NCBI GenBank assembly: GCA_029449235.1
Contig: JANATG010000019.1
Coordinates: forward strand, 1,054,001-1,118,000
Direction of reading: 5' to 3'
DNA length: 64,000 nt
DNA from: Linnemannia schmuckeri
Lineage: Eukaryota > Mortierellomycota > Mortierellomycetes > Mortierellales > Mortierellaceae
A model generated the notes under the pieces. It worked only from the letters and a program-made list of their open reading frames with translations, did no database searches and was not told the origin of the DNA. The stretch's first letter is position 1. Each line of letters begins with the position of its first letter. This document shows positions 34,780 through 46,453 of this stretch, piece by piece. The position numbers were made by a program, and so were the translations under genes.

Positions 34780-35103
34780 ATGGCTGTCGCTCACATCATC
34801 CTCCTCAAGATCAAGCCCTCACTCTCCGAAACCCAGGCCCACGACATCCTCAAGGCCGTCGCCCACCTCAAGGAAGAGCTCCCCGGAGTCGTCGAGTCTG
34901 TCCACCTCGGCGTCAACTTTGCTGCCCGCGCCAAGGGTTTCACCCACGGCTTCACCATGGTCTTCAAGAACAAGGCCGCTCTCGAGACCTACGACAAGTC
35001 GCCCGAACACATCCGCGTTGTCACGGAGGTCATCCGCCCCAACATTGAGGACCTCATTGCATTCGACTATGAAATTGAAGATTACTCTAGCCCTCGTCTC
35101 TAA
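34780..35103 (+). CDS. Dabb (stress-responsive A/B barrel) domain protein
   Basis: One exon, 107 residues, almost the whole of which is a Dabb domain. Its opening VAHIILLKIKP, the central SVHLGVNFAARAKGFTHGFTMVFKNKAALETYDKSPEH and the end VIRPNIEDLIAFDYE are typical. These small ferredoxin-like proteins form dimeric barrels; members include stress-induced proteins and a few enzymes. Codons are strongly C-ending, which suggests high expression. No targeting signal is seen. The exact role is unknown. Confidence 0.92.
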   Translation: MAVAHIILLKIKPSLSETQAHDILKAVAHLKEELPGVVESVHLGVNFAARAKGFTHGFTMVFKNKAALETYDKSPEHIRVVTEVIRPNIEDLIAFDYEIEDYSSPRL

Positions 35104-35791
35104 GGAGGAGACTTTGCAGGGTGCTGCATGGAGTTGTACATACAAACGATTATAGTAATATATATATAAAACGTCCTTTTTTCGCACGCTTTGTCAGCTG
35201 AGTGGCCTTTTTTGCAATGGTATTGTGTGCGACCTGACGTGCTACTGAACCTTTGTAACAGCGCAAGGATAAGCTCGGAAGCAATTGAAGGACATTTAAA
35301 AGACTGTTGTCTTAGTGTCCATGGCGCAATAATAGGTGCATCAATGGTAATCAATAGGCCATGTAATTGAAGGGCATTATGAGATATCATCAATTGACCC
35401 ATTTTTATGTTCCAACAGGTGCTGTCGTTCTGGAACGAAGGAAAAATAATGCAATTGACAATGGCCAAAAGAAAATGTTAGTGTGCATGCGTGTGAGTAT
35501 GTGAGGCCTATCGCTTGTCTGTGAACAAGATGCCTCTTGCTGTGTCAAATAATGAAGATAACAGCCCCCGAATAGGATTTGCCGATCGGGCGTGTGTCCA
35601 TTGGCTTCTTGCTCTAACCTCCTGTGGGAATTGTGGACTGGGCGCCAACAATGTGACTGTTCCGACGTCATTGGACCTTGTTTTTTTATTTTTTTTATTT
35701 TTTGTTTTTAGCAGTGCTTTAATAGTGGGACAGCACAGTGTTGGGTCTGTTCCTCCTTTTTCGTTTTCGACACATTCAGCGACAAAAGACA
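35104..35791. other. intergenic, no gene seen
   Basis: About 690 bases. The first 80 form the downstream end of the Dabb gene. The remainder shows no conserved frame and ends in a T-rich then AC-rich stretch ahead of the MetAP2 start. Confidence 0.4.
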
Positions 35792-37808
35792 ATGACATTG
35801 GAAAACACCACAGCAGACATCACCGACAAGGGCGTCAATACCGACAAGGTCGTCAACACCGACGCAGAGACCCAGGTTCAGGACACCGACAACACCTCCG
35901 ACCAGCCTGCCGCCTCTGCCTCCAAGAAGAACAAGAAGAAGAAGAAGACTTCTGCCGCAGCTGCCCCTGGTAACAACAACCAACACCTTTCACTTGCTAC
36001 TCCCACACCCCCACACTCTATTGTTCTCAGTTATGGTGTGCATTTTTGGGCAATTAAATTTGAGCCTGTAATTTATCGTCCCCTTGCCGCTTTCTATTAT
36101 AACCCAATATAGCTGAGGGTGAAACCAAGGAAGAGAACAACAACGAGGCGGCTGACGGCGATGACGATGATGAGGATGACGAAGACGAGGAGGGCGCCAA
36201 CAACAATGCCTCAGGCACCACTGCGACCAAGAAGAAGAAGAAAAAGAACAACAAGAAGAAGAAGAAGGTCACCCAGACCGAGCCTCCCACCATCCCCATG
36301 ACTAAGATGTTCCCCAGCAAGATCTACCCCGAGGGCGAGCAATGCGAATACAATGAGGAGTAAGGACTCTTATCCTGGAACCAGCCATTGTCAATTGGTT
36401 TTCAGGTTGTCAGCGTAGCAACAACAATTCACTCACCAACATCCTTATCCCTATCTGTATTCAAATAGGAATCTCTGGAGGACGACAAATGAGGAAAAGC
36501 GCGCACTGGAGAGACAGATGTTTGATCAATACAACGACGTCCGTCGTGCTGCCGAGGTCCATCGTCAAGTCCGCCAGTACGCCCAACGCAACGTCAAGCC
36601 TGGAATGTCGATGATCGAGATTTGCGACATGATCGAGAACGGCACCCGCAACTTGGTCGAGGCAAACGGAATGGAGTCTGGAATTGGCTTCCCTACTGGG
36701 TGCTCGCTCAACCACTGCGCCGCCCATTACACCCCCAATGCTGGAGATAAGACTGTCCTCCAGTACAAGGATGTCTGCAAAATCGATTTTGGAGTTCATG
36801 TCGGAGGTAAATTCATTGACATTCACTATGGGATGGGTTGAGCTGTTTTGGTTATGTTCACATAGTGGAGGAGGCTGACATTTTTCACTATCACACTTTG
36901 CATTGGGTTCATAGGAAGAATCATTGACTCGGCATTCACGCTGACTTTCGACCCTGTTTACGACAACTTGCTGGCTGCTGTCAAGGATGCCACTAACACT
37001 GGTATCAAGGAGGCAGGAATTGACGTCAGATTGTGCGATATTGGAGCCGCTATTCAGGAAGTCATGGAGTCGTATGAGGTCGAGATTGAGGGCAAGACAT
37101 ACCAAGGTATGTTCACTAACCTCATTGCGGAGCAAACTCTTTCTCGTATTGGAAGGCGGTACTGCTTGATTCGGGAACTTATGTCATGCTCCTCCATATC
37201 CTTGCTTTTCGTTCTGTCATGAAATAGTCAAGCCTATCCGCAACTTGAACGGGCACTCGATTGACCCCTACAAAATTCACGGAGGCAAGTCGGTTCCAAT
37301 CGTCAAGGGCGGCGATCAGACCAAGATGGAAGAAGGCGAATACTTTGCCATTGAGACTTTCGGAAGTACTGGACGCGGATACGTTCACGAGGACATGGAA
37401 TGCTCTCACTACATGCGTGTCTACGACGCCCCTCGCGTCCCCCTCCGGTAAGTTACCCTTTGGTTATCATTCGTCCATATACGACACAAGTGTACGGTGA
37501 TATCTGTAACGCTAATCTATATACTCTCTTATTTGAATATGGTAATATCTATTAGTGTGCCCAAGGCAAAGACACTGCTCAACACAATCAACAAGGAGTT
37601 CGGCACACTTCCCTTCTGCAGGCGCTACTTGGACAGAGTCGGAGAGCAAAAGTATATGCTGGGTCTTCGTAACCTGGTGGAAGTCGGTATTGTGGACGAG
37701 TACCCTCCTCTGGTGGATATCAAGGGATCCTTCACGGCACAGTATGAGCATACTCTTGTCCTCAAGCCTACACGGAAGGAAGTCTTGAGTCGTGGAGATG
37801 ATTATTAA
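35792..37808 (+). CDS. MAP2: methionine aminopeptidase 2
   Basis: Six exons: 35792-35969, 36113-36359, 36469-36806, 36915-37106, 37228-37447, 37556-37808; 475 residues. The N-terminal extension alternates lysine blocks (KKNKKKKK, KKKKKKNNKKKKK) and acidic runs, the ribosome/eIF2alpha-binding part of type 2 enzymes. The pita-bread domain keeps all metal ligands: the Asp of KIDFGVH, the Asp of GRIIDSAF, the His of NGHSI, the Glu of FAIETFGSTG and the Glu of QYEHT. The active-site His of NHCAAHYTPNAGD is present too. The protein ends SRGDDY like its homologues. It removes the initiator Met from nascent proteins in the cytosol and is the fumagillin target class. Confidence 0.98.
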
Positions 37809-38260
37809 GGAATGTTGGAGGAGTTTGGATGTTGATGAGCATATTTGGCATTTATGAAAAATAAAAAAGGTGGTGCTGGTGTTTTCACCTTTTGTTGCTA
37901 AGTTACTTGGGATTGATTGGGATCACTGTTAAGAAAACTGCTAAATGCGCCGTCTGAACAAACTATTTTTTTTTTTTTTTTTTTTTTGCTACTATTTTTT
38001 CCCACGTTCTTCACCTTCCTTTTACGCTACTCTCTCGTTTCCCCACTGTTTTCACTCTCCGCGCTGGCCTGATGATTTGCTGCACTCACCATCAAGAATT
38101 GGAGAAGAGTGGTAATATCAATCGACGCGCTTTATTTTATTTTTTTTATTGTTGTTGGTCTCTTCAGAGGGTATGAGGTCATTGAGCAAAGGAGGGTGGT
38201 GAGATAGTGCGAGTAAAATCTCGTTACCGTAGTATTTTGTGGAGGTTGCCTTCTCGGCGT
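37809..38260. other. intergenic with a 22-base T run
   Basis: About 450 bases downstream of MetAP2. A T run lies at 37966-37987. No gene is seen; the right end meets a decayed F-box gene on the other strand. Confidence 0.4.
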
Positions 38261-38644
38261 TCACCGATCATTTCTTAGTCTCGAGTTGTCAATGACATTC
38301 AAAAATGTCAAGCGCGTGCAGGATCCTGTACCAACGGCGGCTTCGACGGTGACATCCCAATGAGTTGTGAAGTGTCGGATGTGGTGTCCGTGCTTATTGA
38401 AAATGTCTTAGAGACGGGCTTTTAATACCCTCTTGCAGTTCTGAGTTCCCTCCTCGATGCCAATCTTGAGTTTGGAAAAGTATTCGTCGTCAAAGGTCCT
38501 CCAGACGGAAGGGGTGAAGACTTGGTTCCAAAGGCGGCAGACTTGAACGCAGGACAGTAGATCGTGGCGGTTCAAGTGCAATCCAATGACGGTCAGGATT
38601 TTGGGAAGATACACAACAGCCAACTTCTGGGTATCGCTTGGCAT
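38261..38644 (-). pseudogene. F-box protein gene truncated by an in-frame TAA
   Basis: The ATG at 38644 opens an F-box: LPKILTVIGLHLNRHDLLSCVQVCRLWNQVFTPSVWRTF. After 78 residues (KARL) a TAA stops the frame, yet the same frame goes on with F-box/LRR-family sequence: DIFNKHGHHIRHF, THWDVTVEAA, GSCTRLTFLNVID. It then ends at 38261 with no LRR part. F-box proteins select substrates for SCF ubiquitin ligases; this copy keeps only the F-box and the first residues after it. I read it as a pseudogene; a short F-box-only product cannot be excluded. Confidence 0.7.
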
Positions 38645-39039
38645 GATGGAAGGAGGAGGGGAAATGAGCGGGAGAGAACAGGTTGTGCATAAGAAAAAAA
38701 GTACGAAGAGAGAGGTGTATGAAAGAGGTTCGCGCCATTTATTTTGCATTCATGCATGCATTCCTTACAATGTAAAAAAAAAAAAGTCCAGCGGGAATGT
38801 ATCCGCCTCCAGCGCAGGCCATATCCCATTACTTCCACTGATTTCCAAAGGAGATTTATTTATTCAACAAATAGTAGGAAAAAAGAGCACCACAAGCGAT
38901 TATAACGACGCGAAATAGCATGAACTCCCTCAATCGCCTCATGCCTCATGGACGGACACAATATTTCCATAAACTCCCTCGGCATCTGTAACTTGTCACC
39001 GTTATCAATCTCTAAACTAGGAGATGGTTATTGAAGACC

Positions 39040-40690
39040 TCACACAATCTTCAGTCTTGACCAATGTTCTGCCATTCACGCCAGCCCCTTGGTCCCGATC
39101 GGGTGGTTGACGTCCTCAAGCCCAGTCACCTCAAGTTGCCTGAACGCACTCAAAGGGTCCAGTCCTGGTTCTATGGTCAGTTCTAAGCTGTTGCGGATGA
39201 CGCTCGTGTACAATCGACCGTCGACGTGCATGATTGCAGCGTGACCGGTGATTAGGTAAAGTTTTTCGAAACCGTACCGAAACTTGTTTCTCACATCAAG
39301 TGCTTTCAGCTGTATCATCTCCCCCAGCCGACTGTACACTAGTCCATGCAGCCCGTAACTATGCCTCTGCCTCTTCACAAACTTCATCACTCCGGTGTCA
39401 CCTTGCTCTCCCGCCGACTCTTCATTCTTTTCTTTGCCATCCCGATCTATAATAGCCTCCTAAGCGTTGTAAATGCCCTGTCCCCTAAACTCCAATCGCT
39501 TCATCCCGATGATCTGATAACGGAGTGTCACCAGCCCTAGACAGATCCAAGGCTTGCCCAGAAGGTAGTATGCATAAATCTTATGGTTAATCGCATCAAG
39601 TATCTTGAGGTTGGGGCCCTAGCGTAGGGGAAGGCCAATAACATTGACTCCAAGGCTGCTCGACTCATCTGGATGGATAGAGTGGTCGTAATCAGCCAAC
39701 CAAAAGCTTTGCGGTTCTGGACAATGTGTTCCGAGACCGGCATCCATCAATGGATAGAGAGCCTTGGTACTCAACGCCATCAACTTTGATAGACGAAACA
39801 ACGCTTGGTTCACTAGTAGGGGGTCTATCTCCTCGAGGGCCGATAAGTGTTCGTTGGTGATGTGTATCCCGCAAAAACAACTAGTAGGCGTCTTGGTGTT
39901 GATTGCTATTCCTTCAGCTCCCTAGGGCTCGTGAATACCCTTTATTCCTAGTTAATCGAGATTTGGAAGGCAAGTTGAGAAGCAAGAAAAGTCCCGAGAG
40001 CTCGAGTATTACGGAACAGTGCATCGTTCGAATCTGGAGAAACGTCCTTTCAAAGATAAGCATCGAAAGTTCGCCGAGTCCGCTCGCAAAATGCTGCACT
40101 TGAGGAAGCTTTTCCAGAACCGTTCTGAAATCGAAACCCTCGCTATGAGGGTACATGTCCAGCTTGGTCAGACTCTGCAACGATGCTAAAGTTCAAAAGT
40201 TGAATCCGTCTTGGAGTCCCAAGCGCGGCTCCGAGACCTTCTTGCCGATTCGTAGCCTCTCCAGGTATGGGTTCTGGGTGACAAGGGGCCAGAACCGTTG
40301 AGTGAAGACCCATTTCTAACACCATCGCAAAACATTCGCTTCGTTCGGCAATGACGGCGGCGGGAAAAGGCCTCTTCAAATAATGGAGAGTTAAGAGCCT
40401 TGGATAGTCGTCCTTACGCCTCGGTAGGAGTGATATTGTACTGGGATTGCTCCCTCAACAACTGTGCCTTCTGAAAGGGGTGTTGGACAACAGATCCAGA
40501 GATCGTCAGGGTTCGCGAATGGGTGCAGTTACTGGCAGCCTGAGCGGATAGGATGGTGGTGATTCCATTGCCGTCCAGGTTACGAATAAGGTGTCTGTGT
40601 AGATGCCTGTCACGCTTGATTTTTCCAATTTCTTGTCTCCCCTGGATTACTTCGACAACAGGTAGTCCACTCTTTCGTCTCCTTGCCTCG
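39040..40690 (-). pseudogene. decayed F-box/LRR-type gene, several stops and frameshifts
   Basis: LRR-like pieces run along the minus strand in shifting frames. They include ASNCTHSRTLTIS near 40530, LTKLDMYPHSEGFDFRTVLEKLPQVQHF near 40150, ALFRLSKLMALSTKALYPLMDAG near 39780, and a closing block SAFRQLEVTGLEDVNHPIG to HWSRLKIV ending at 39040. The last block is typical of the end of the large F-box/LRR family of Mortierella-like fungi. Stops interrupt every block, and no F-box start is found upstream. The 5' side runs into the MED7 promoter. It is a relic; original substrate unknown. Confidence 0.7.
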
Positions 40691-40762
40691 CGACACTTTT
40701 TCAAGAATCAACACAGACATCAAACATCATCCCACAACAACAGCAACCCTCACACACACATC

Positions 40763-42044
40763 ATGGAAGACCCAAGCACACAACAACAAGGAGCAGCCTT
40801 CCCAGCTCCACCATACTACTTCCAACGCTACACTCAACCCAACTTGGCCCTATTGGAAAAGGCGAAATCTGATCCTACGAATCCAGAACTCACAACTGCA
40901 CTCGATGCTCTGCCATTCCCCATCCTCGCTCTGGAGCCACCGCCACCCATCAAGCGCGGCATCTGCTGGATGTTTGGTAGACCTTGGCCGGTATGTTTTC
41001 CAGGAATACGAGGACACCGAGATTGTGGTGGTGGTGATTAAGTGTTGCTTTAGGCGGGTCAAGGCGATCAACAACAACAGGAATGGAAACTGACACCTCC
41101 CATGTTGATTGCTTTGTGTTTATGTACATAGGTTCAGGACACCTTGGCGACGCTGGCAGAGCAAGGAATTGAGCAACTCTACCCCAAGGGCGATATCGGT
41201 GCGTATCCTCTATCTATCTTGCGGGAACTGAACGGAGGGCAATATAACACACCTGGACTTGGGGCATGGAAAACTAACCCGCAATTATTTACGTGCTTAT
41301 CGTAGATCGCGTGAAGGAGCTAAAGAAGCTCAGCCACTCAGCCGTCTTCAACTTTCTGGATCTCGTACACGTTCTCTCCACATCTCCCAGCGAGGTAAAA
41401 GCACAGCTGGAAATATCGACCTACGGGCGCGCTGGAGAAGCACTACTCGGGCAACAACAACATAGAACACTAATTGATTGTCATTATTGTCTCCTGTCGA
41501 TCTTTGTTTTTCTGTTAGTTTGCGACGAAAGTGGATCATATCCGAGTGATCTTTATCAACATGCACCACATCCTGAACGAGTACCGACCTCACCAGGCCC
41601 GAGAGACCCTACGGCTCATGATGAACGATCAGCTGAACAGGAAGAGAAAAGAGACTGCTGCCTTGAGAAAGTACGCTCACACTCAGTACTTCGTGCACCT
41701 CGTTAAACCTAACGTGCGTCTGTTTGTTTGCTACTTGAGAAATTGGATTACTCATATTTTTTTATTTCTTACTAATATCCTGTAGAACATGCGTGGATTT
41801 GCGGAAACAGCTGGCGGGACTGAGGGCGCTGGAACAGGATAGGCTTGTGATTCCTGCAGGGGCCACTGCGAGCGACAGTAACCAGGACGTGGATATGGCA
41901 CCAGCAACGCCGGCAGCTTCAAAATCGACAGCAGAAGTAGAAGCAGAGGCAAACGGGTCAGCGATTGGAGGCAGCACGTCAACGACCACCAAGAATGCTG
42001 AAACTATGAGTCGAATGATGCAGCTCTGCGATACGATCGAGTAG
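40763..42044 (+). CDS. MED7: Mediator complex subunit 7
   Basis: Five exons: 40763-40990, 41132-41198, 41306-41394, 41519-41670, 41786-42044; 264 residues. Signature segments: AFPAPPYYFQRYT, the poly-Pro hinge LEPPPPIKRG, the long helix LKKLSHSAVFNFLDLVHVLSTSP, VDHIRVIFINMHHILNEYRPHQARETLRLMM and a closing coiled coil. Med7 is a core of the Mediator middle module, paired with Med21 and Med31, and is needed for RNA polymerase II transcription. The C-terminal third is Ala/Ser/Thr-rich, longer than in yeast. Its promoter overlaps the edge of a decayed F-box/LRR gene on the opposite strand. Confidence 0.95.
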
Positions 42045-43619
42045 TTGCTGTTGCGGACCCTCACGACAAAATAAAACGTCAAAAAGCACTCAACTTTCAT
42101 GAACACGTGGAGTCGAACAGGATGTGGGTTGGTTTAACACTACCAGCCGCCCGTGAAGACTTAACACTTCTATAGGACCTAGGACAAAGTAGAATACGAG
42201 CTCGCTGCTCGTTGCCACGACATTCTGCACCTTCGAAGGCGCCACCAACTTTTCGTGCCGAAACATCGTGCCGACCTATGAATGACTTTAAAAAAAGATC
42301 ACTCACTCGATCCTCTCGTGACGATACCGGTGTGTACAACAGTCACTTGAAAATCAATTACACGTGGACCCCAATGGTTCCAAGTGCATGCTGGGATGAT
42401 TTCGTTTTCGCCGATGACAGCGGCAGATCTGTCGCTTTAGAGATGAATGCAGTCTCGCCGATATCCCGAGAGTGAAACTCGAACCATTGTGTTTGAGACT
42501 AGCGGATCGAGGATACTTTCTATTGTAACGAACGATGTACTTTCGGTTGTGAAGACAAGACGGGGAGGGAGGTAATAAGCTGACAATAAGGTGCGTGTTC
42601 GAAGACATGGATGAGAGGTGACAACTGCCAATATTTGGTAATTCAGCCAGATTTACTCCCTTTCCTGCCCCCTCTAGGATCCGTAAGCGAAATGAAACTT
42701 TTCACGGAGAAAGAGAAAGGTGCGCACGGGCTTGATACATTGATTGTTTACACGTCTTAGACTATGGCGTGATCTAACGTGTCTATGCGTGATAGACATA
42801 CAGGCGCATCGTGTTCGTCTTTTCTACCCTTATTTCGCCCTCCCCCACCTACAACTACTCCTCACTTTCATTTAATGAATGCCAATATGCATGAAAGACA
42901 GTGGGTGAAAATGAACGACAATTTTTTTCCCTCCCTCATGACATTCCATGTTCCTCACTGTCCTTTAGTTCAACATTTTTTTTTTCTGTCTCTCTTATTT
43001 TGCCCTACGTGGATATGTGGATATGTTGGCTCCTTCCGTTGTCAGTTCGATTTCTAACATCCTTTTTTTAAGTCATTCACTGTTGCTAAAAGACACCTTA
43101 CGAGCATGCATGTCTCACTATAGAACGTCGTTCCTTCTCTTCTTAGACCTACACATGGCCAACAGCCCATTTCGCTTACATACTGCTCGTCGTATATGCA
43201 ACAAAGTATGTTTCGTTCTTGACTGACCTCACAAACCGAACACATACCACTCACTCTTTCCACTCCAAATGCCACATACCGCGCGACTGCAGCAAAAAGG
43301 GTATATTGTTGAGGGTGTCATTGCATTCTTTAGCTTTTTATGAAGAAGTGGGCCACACCAAAGGGCACAGATAAATACGCGAACAAATCTTCACCACTTT
43401 TCTTTTTTCTGTTCTTTTCCTTTCTCTCTCTCTCTGTATTTCACCTCCAACAAACTCTACAGTTTTCTTACACCAACAAACACCTATTTCCTTACGTCTA
43501 ATCACCCGCATTTACCAAACACCTCCCCCACATACCTATACAACCAACACCCAACTAACCAAACCACAAACAATCACAACAACAACAAAAAAACCATCAA
43601 GCACAACTACAAACAAACT
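42045..43619. promoter_or_regulatory. long intergenic region and G-poor leader of the cell-wall protein gene
   Basis: No gene is supported from 42045 to 43350; open frames near 42212-42475 lack recognisable motifs. From about 43380 to the ATG the sequence is a CT-rich then CAA/ACC-rich leader with very few G, preceded by an AT-rich element (GATAAATACG near 43370) that could serve as TATA box. Such an unstructured leader fits a highly expressed secreted protein. Confidence 0.5.
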
Positions 43620-44894
43620 ATGAAGTTCACCACCCTCTCTGCCGTCCTCTGTCTGGCCGCAACAACAGTCCTAGCCGACAGAGAGTCTTCTGTCGCCTCT
43701 TCCTTCACCACCAACAACCACGATCTATCCATCGCTGCCTCAGTCGCCGATAAGCGTGAAGCGCGTCACCACGAGATCAGTGGTGCTTCCGCCGTCAAAC
43801 GCGCCGATGAACCCAAGGGTGCGAACCGTCATGAGCATCAGGGAAAGAAGGGAAGAAAGCATAATGAGCATGGATTGGAGGCGCATAGTGATGGTGGTAG
43901 CCGGTACCATGATAAGGGAGGTGAAGGCAATGAAAAGAATGGCGATGGTGGTGAAGACACGGATGGAGCTGGAGGCGACAAGACTGGAGGCAATGCCGGT
44001 GACATGAAGGGAGGTGCTGGCGACAAGGATGCCTCCGACATGACAGGAGGCGAAATGGACTCCGCTGCTGGTACTAGTGGTGGTGTTGCCACTCCAGCAA
44101 CCGGCGGTGTTGCCGCTCCAGCACCCGGTGGTGTTGTCATTCCAGCACCTGGTGGTGTCGCCATTCCAGCACCCGGTGGTGTTGCCGCTCCAGCAACCGG
44201 TGCAGACGACAAGCAGGCGACCATCACCACCCCTGCCGCCGGCGAGAAGGACAAGAAGGGCGGCGCTGCTGGTGCCACCAACCCCAGCGTGCCCCGCGAC
44301 TATGCCAGCCCCCTCTGGTTGGTCCAGCCTTTCGGCAGCAGTGTCTGGGCCCAGGGCGTGACCTATGTCATCAGCTGGGGCCCCAACCCGGACCCCGTCT
44401 ATGCCAAGGCGCTAAATTCCAAGACCCCCGTCGACATCCTTCTCATGCAAGGACCTCACGACAACCTAAAGGAGGTCGCAGTCCTCTCCAAGGGTGTCGA
44501 CTCGTCCGTTCACATGTTTAAATGGTTGGTCCCCACTACCGTCACCCCCGCGACCGACTACTCGATCCGCATTACCCACGCCGGTGACGTTGACACCTAC
44601 TCACACTACTTTGAGATTGTCAAGGCCGGCGATCCTCGATCCAGCAAGTCCAATGTTGGCGAGCCTCTCCAGATGCCCCAGAAGGGTGATATGCCCCAGC
44701 TGAACAAGGGTCCCATCAAGCCTGCCCCCCCACCTAACCCCTTCCCTGCTCCCGCGGCCTCCTCCAAACCTGTATCTCCCTCCGCTGTTGCCAAGCCTGC
44801 AGCCCATGCCTCGTCTGCCCACAGTGAGACCCACCAGGGCGCCAACATGTTGGCCTTTGCGATGACCCTCTTCGGAGCCGTCTACTTCTTGTAA
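43620..44894 (+). CDS. Kre9/Knh-like GPI-type secreted wall protein
   Basis: One exon, 424 residues. A signal peptide (FTTLSAVLCLAATTVLA) is followed by two dibasic sites of Kex2 type (DKREAR, VKRADE), a Gly/Asp/Lys-rich segment and five or more tandem copies of GGV-A/I-xPAPG units near residues 155-195. Residues about 225-330 (PLWLVQPFGSSVWAQGVTY, then ISWGPNPDP, KWLVPTTVTPATDYSIRIT, YSHYFEIV) form a Kre9/Knh-type Ig-like domain. A Pro/Ser/Ala stalk and a hydrophobic C-terminus (MLAFAMTLFGAVYFL) point to a GPI anchor. Such proteins are cell-surface components tied to beta-glucan assembly; the exact role is unproven. Confidence 0.85.
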   Translation: MKFTTLSAVLCLAATTVLADRESSVASSFTTNNHDLSIAASVADKREARHHEISGASAVKRADEPKGANRHEHQGKKGRKHNEHGLEAHSDGGSRYHDKGGEGNEKNGDGGEDTDGAGGDKTGGNAGDMKGGAGDKDASDMTGGEMDSAAGTSGGVATPATGGVAAPAPGGVVIPAPGGVAIPAPGGVAAPATGADDKQATITTPAAGEKDKKGGAAGATNPSVPRDYASPLWLVQPFGSSVWAQGVTYVISWGPNPDPVYAKALNSKTPVDILLMQGPHDNLKEVAVLSKGVDSSVHMFKWLVPTTVTPATDYSIRITHAGDVDTYSHYFEIVKAGDPRSSKSNVGEPLQMPQKGDMPQLNKGPIKPAPPPNPFPAPAASSKPVSPSAVAKPAAHASSAHSETHQGANMLAFAMTLFGAVYFL

Positions 44895-45219
44895 AGGGAA
44901 AGAGGAGTTTAATAGTTTTTCCTTCTTAATTAGGGAAGCCAACTTTTTCTTTTGACACGCCTCACTTTTTTTTTCGAAACACGAGTTGATCTAGTGTTTG
45001 TTCATCAGCAACAACCCTCCATTAATATTACTACGACCACCGTCGGAAACACATCCTGTAAACTAGCTCTTCTCGTGTTCGCCGTTTAATGACCTTAATA
45101 AATAAAAAATCTCTAATGCACATTCGTCAATCCTTTTGATACTTGCTGGTGAGTGATAATTCTTTATTCTGTGGGAGTCGCGTACGTGGTATGAAGGGGG
45201 GTTTGTGATACGACTGCGG

Positions 45220-45243
45220 AAAAAAAAAAAAAAAAAAAAAAAA
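45220..45243. repeat. poly(A) run of 24 bases
   Basis: Uninterrupted A run on the plus strand between the cell-wall protein gene and Fis1, about 230 bases downstream of the Fis1 stop on its strand (poly-T there). A simple homopolymer; no target-site duplication or element was seen around it. Confidence 0.9.
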
Positions 45244-45472
45244 GGCATCAATCGTCGTTTGGTATGTTGGGTGGAGAGAAAGAGAGAGAGGGTTGGAGTA
45301 AGAGCATCCTGCAATAATAGTAATGAGATGTTGAGCAAAATGGGAGCACGCGAGTTTTGCTGAGCCGTGCCCATCCACGAATAAATACGAAAGCAAAACG
45401 GTTCGTCCCACAAAAAAAAAAATCACGACGTTCCTGTCCAGTGTCAATGATGTTTGTCAAGTGGCCTTCTTT

Positions 45473-46453
45473 TTACTTCTTCTTCAACAGGGAAGTCAAG
45501 ATAATAGTTCCCACTGCTGCGACTGTTCCGACAATAGCCATGCCAATGTATCCCTCTACAAGTAAGCAAACAAAAAAAATGGGTTGTAAGTTCATGGCAA
45601 CAAGAAAAATCAGTCGGGGGAAATGATGGGATAAAAAGAAAAGTCAGTCCGGGAAGAAAAGGGAAGAGGGAAAAGGGAAGTGAGGTGTGCATTACCCTTA
45701 GCAACGCGATCCTCGATCTCCTGGCGAAGGGCGTGTGCTTGATGGTTGTTGGGCTCAAACTCAAGAAGAGATTCGTTGAACTTGCGGGCATCGTTGTAGT
45801 TGCCAAGCTTGAAGTGTCCGAGTGCCAAGTAGAACAAGCACTCACGTCTCCTGTCTGGGACTTCCCGGTAGATATCTATCATGGTGAGATGCAACAAGAA
45901 AGATGTTAAAAACTGTGAGGAGACTACTGTACTGGCAGCTGAGAAATCAATGGGTCGTTGTCGTTGTTGCTAGCGCTGTCGTCGTCAGCAAGTGTGCTTG
46001 GCTGGTGTTGATCCAGTTCCATATGCTGTTCAAAAGAAAAAAACCGCGATATTCTTATCCACTTTTGTCTTGGCATATGCGAGTAAGACAAAAAAACGTA
46101 CCAGTGAGGAGGAGGACACCCTGAGTCTGTTCCCGTCTGTTCTTGCTCTTGATGAGACCCCATGCGTAGTTGAAGCGGGTCTGTTCTGTGACATACTCGC
46201 CTTCGCGGATATATTGCTTCCTCAGAACCTAGTGTGAAGTTGATTGATAAAGCCGGGAACCGAGGAAGTTAGTTGTGTTCCTTGTCTCCATTCGTGTGCA
46301 TGGTTTGTGTGTTCGTTATTTGTTCCTGAGGAGACGAAAGAGCGGGTCGGCTAATGCTGAGTATTCCTCTTTGTCGGCTGTATGTATTACCTCGAGTTGA
46401 CTGTCGGAGAGACAGCTGTCTGCGTCTGCCATGCTGGGAAGGTTGTCGGTCAT
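45473..46453 (-). CDS. FIS1: mitochondrial fission protein Fis1
   Basis: Four exons: 46453-46391, 46228-46102, 45875-45696, 45555-45473; 150 residues. The TPR-like bundle is clear: VLRKQYIREGEYVTEQTRFNYAWGLIKS, GVLLLTDIYREVPDRRRECLFYLALGHFKLGNYNDARKF and LLEFEPNNHQAHALRQEIEDR. A single C-terminal membrane helix (MAIVGTVAAVGTIILTSLL) and a KKK end place it in the outer membrane of mitochondria and peroxisomes. There it recruits the fission machinery. It shares a 373-bp divergent promoter with the Cbp4/UQCC3-like gene. Confidence 0.97.

Noticed and set aside
42100..42180. tRNA-like GTTCGACTCC on the minus strand
   Set aside because: No matching A box, acceptor stem or anticodon stem at the right distance.
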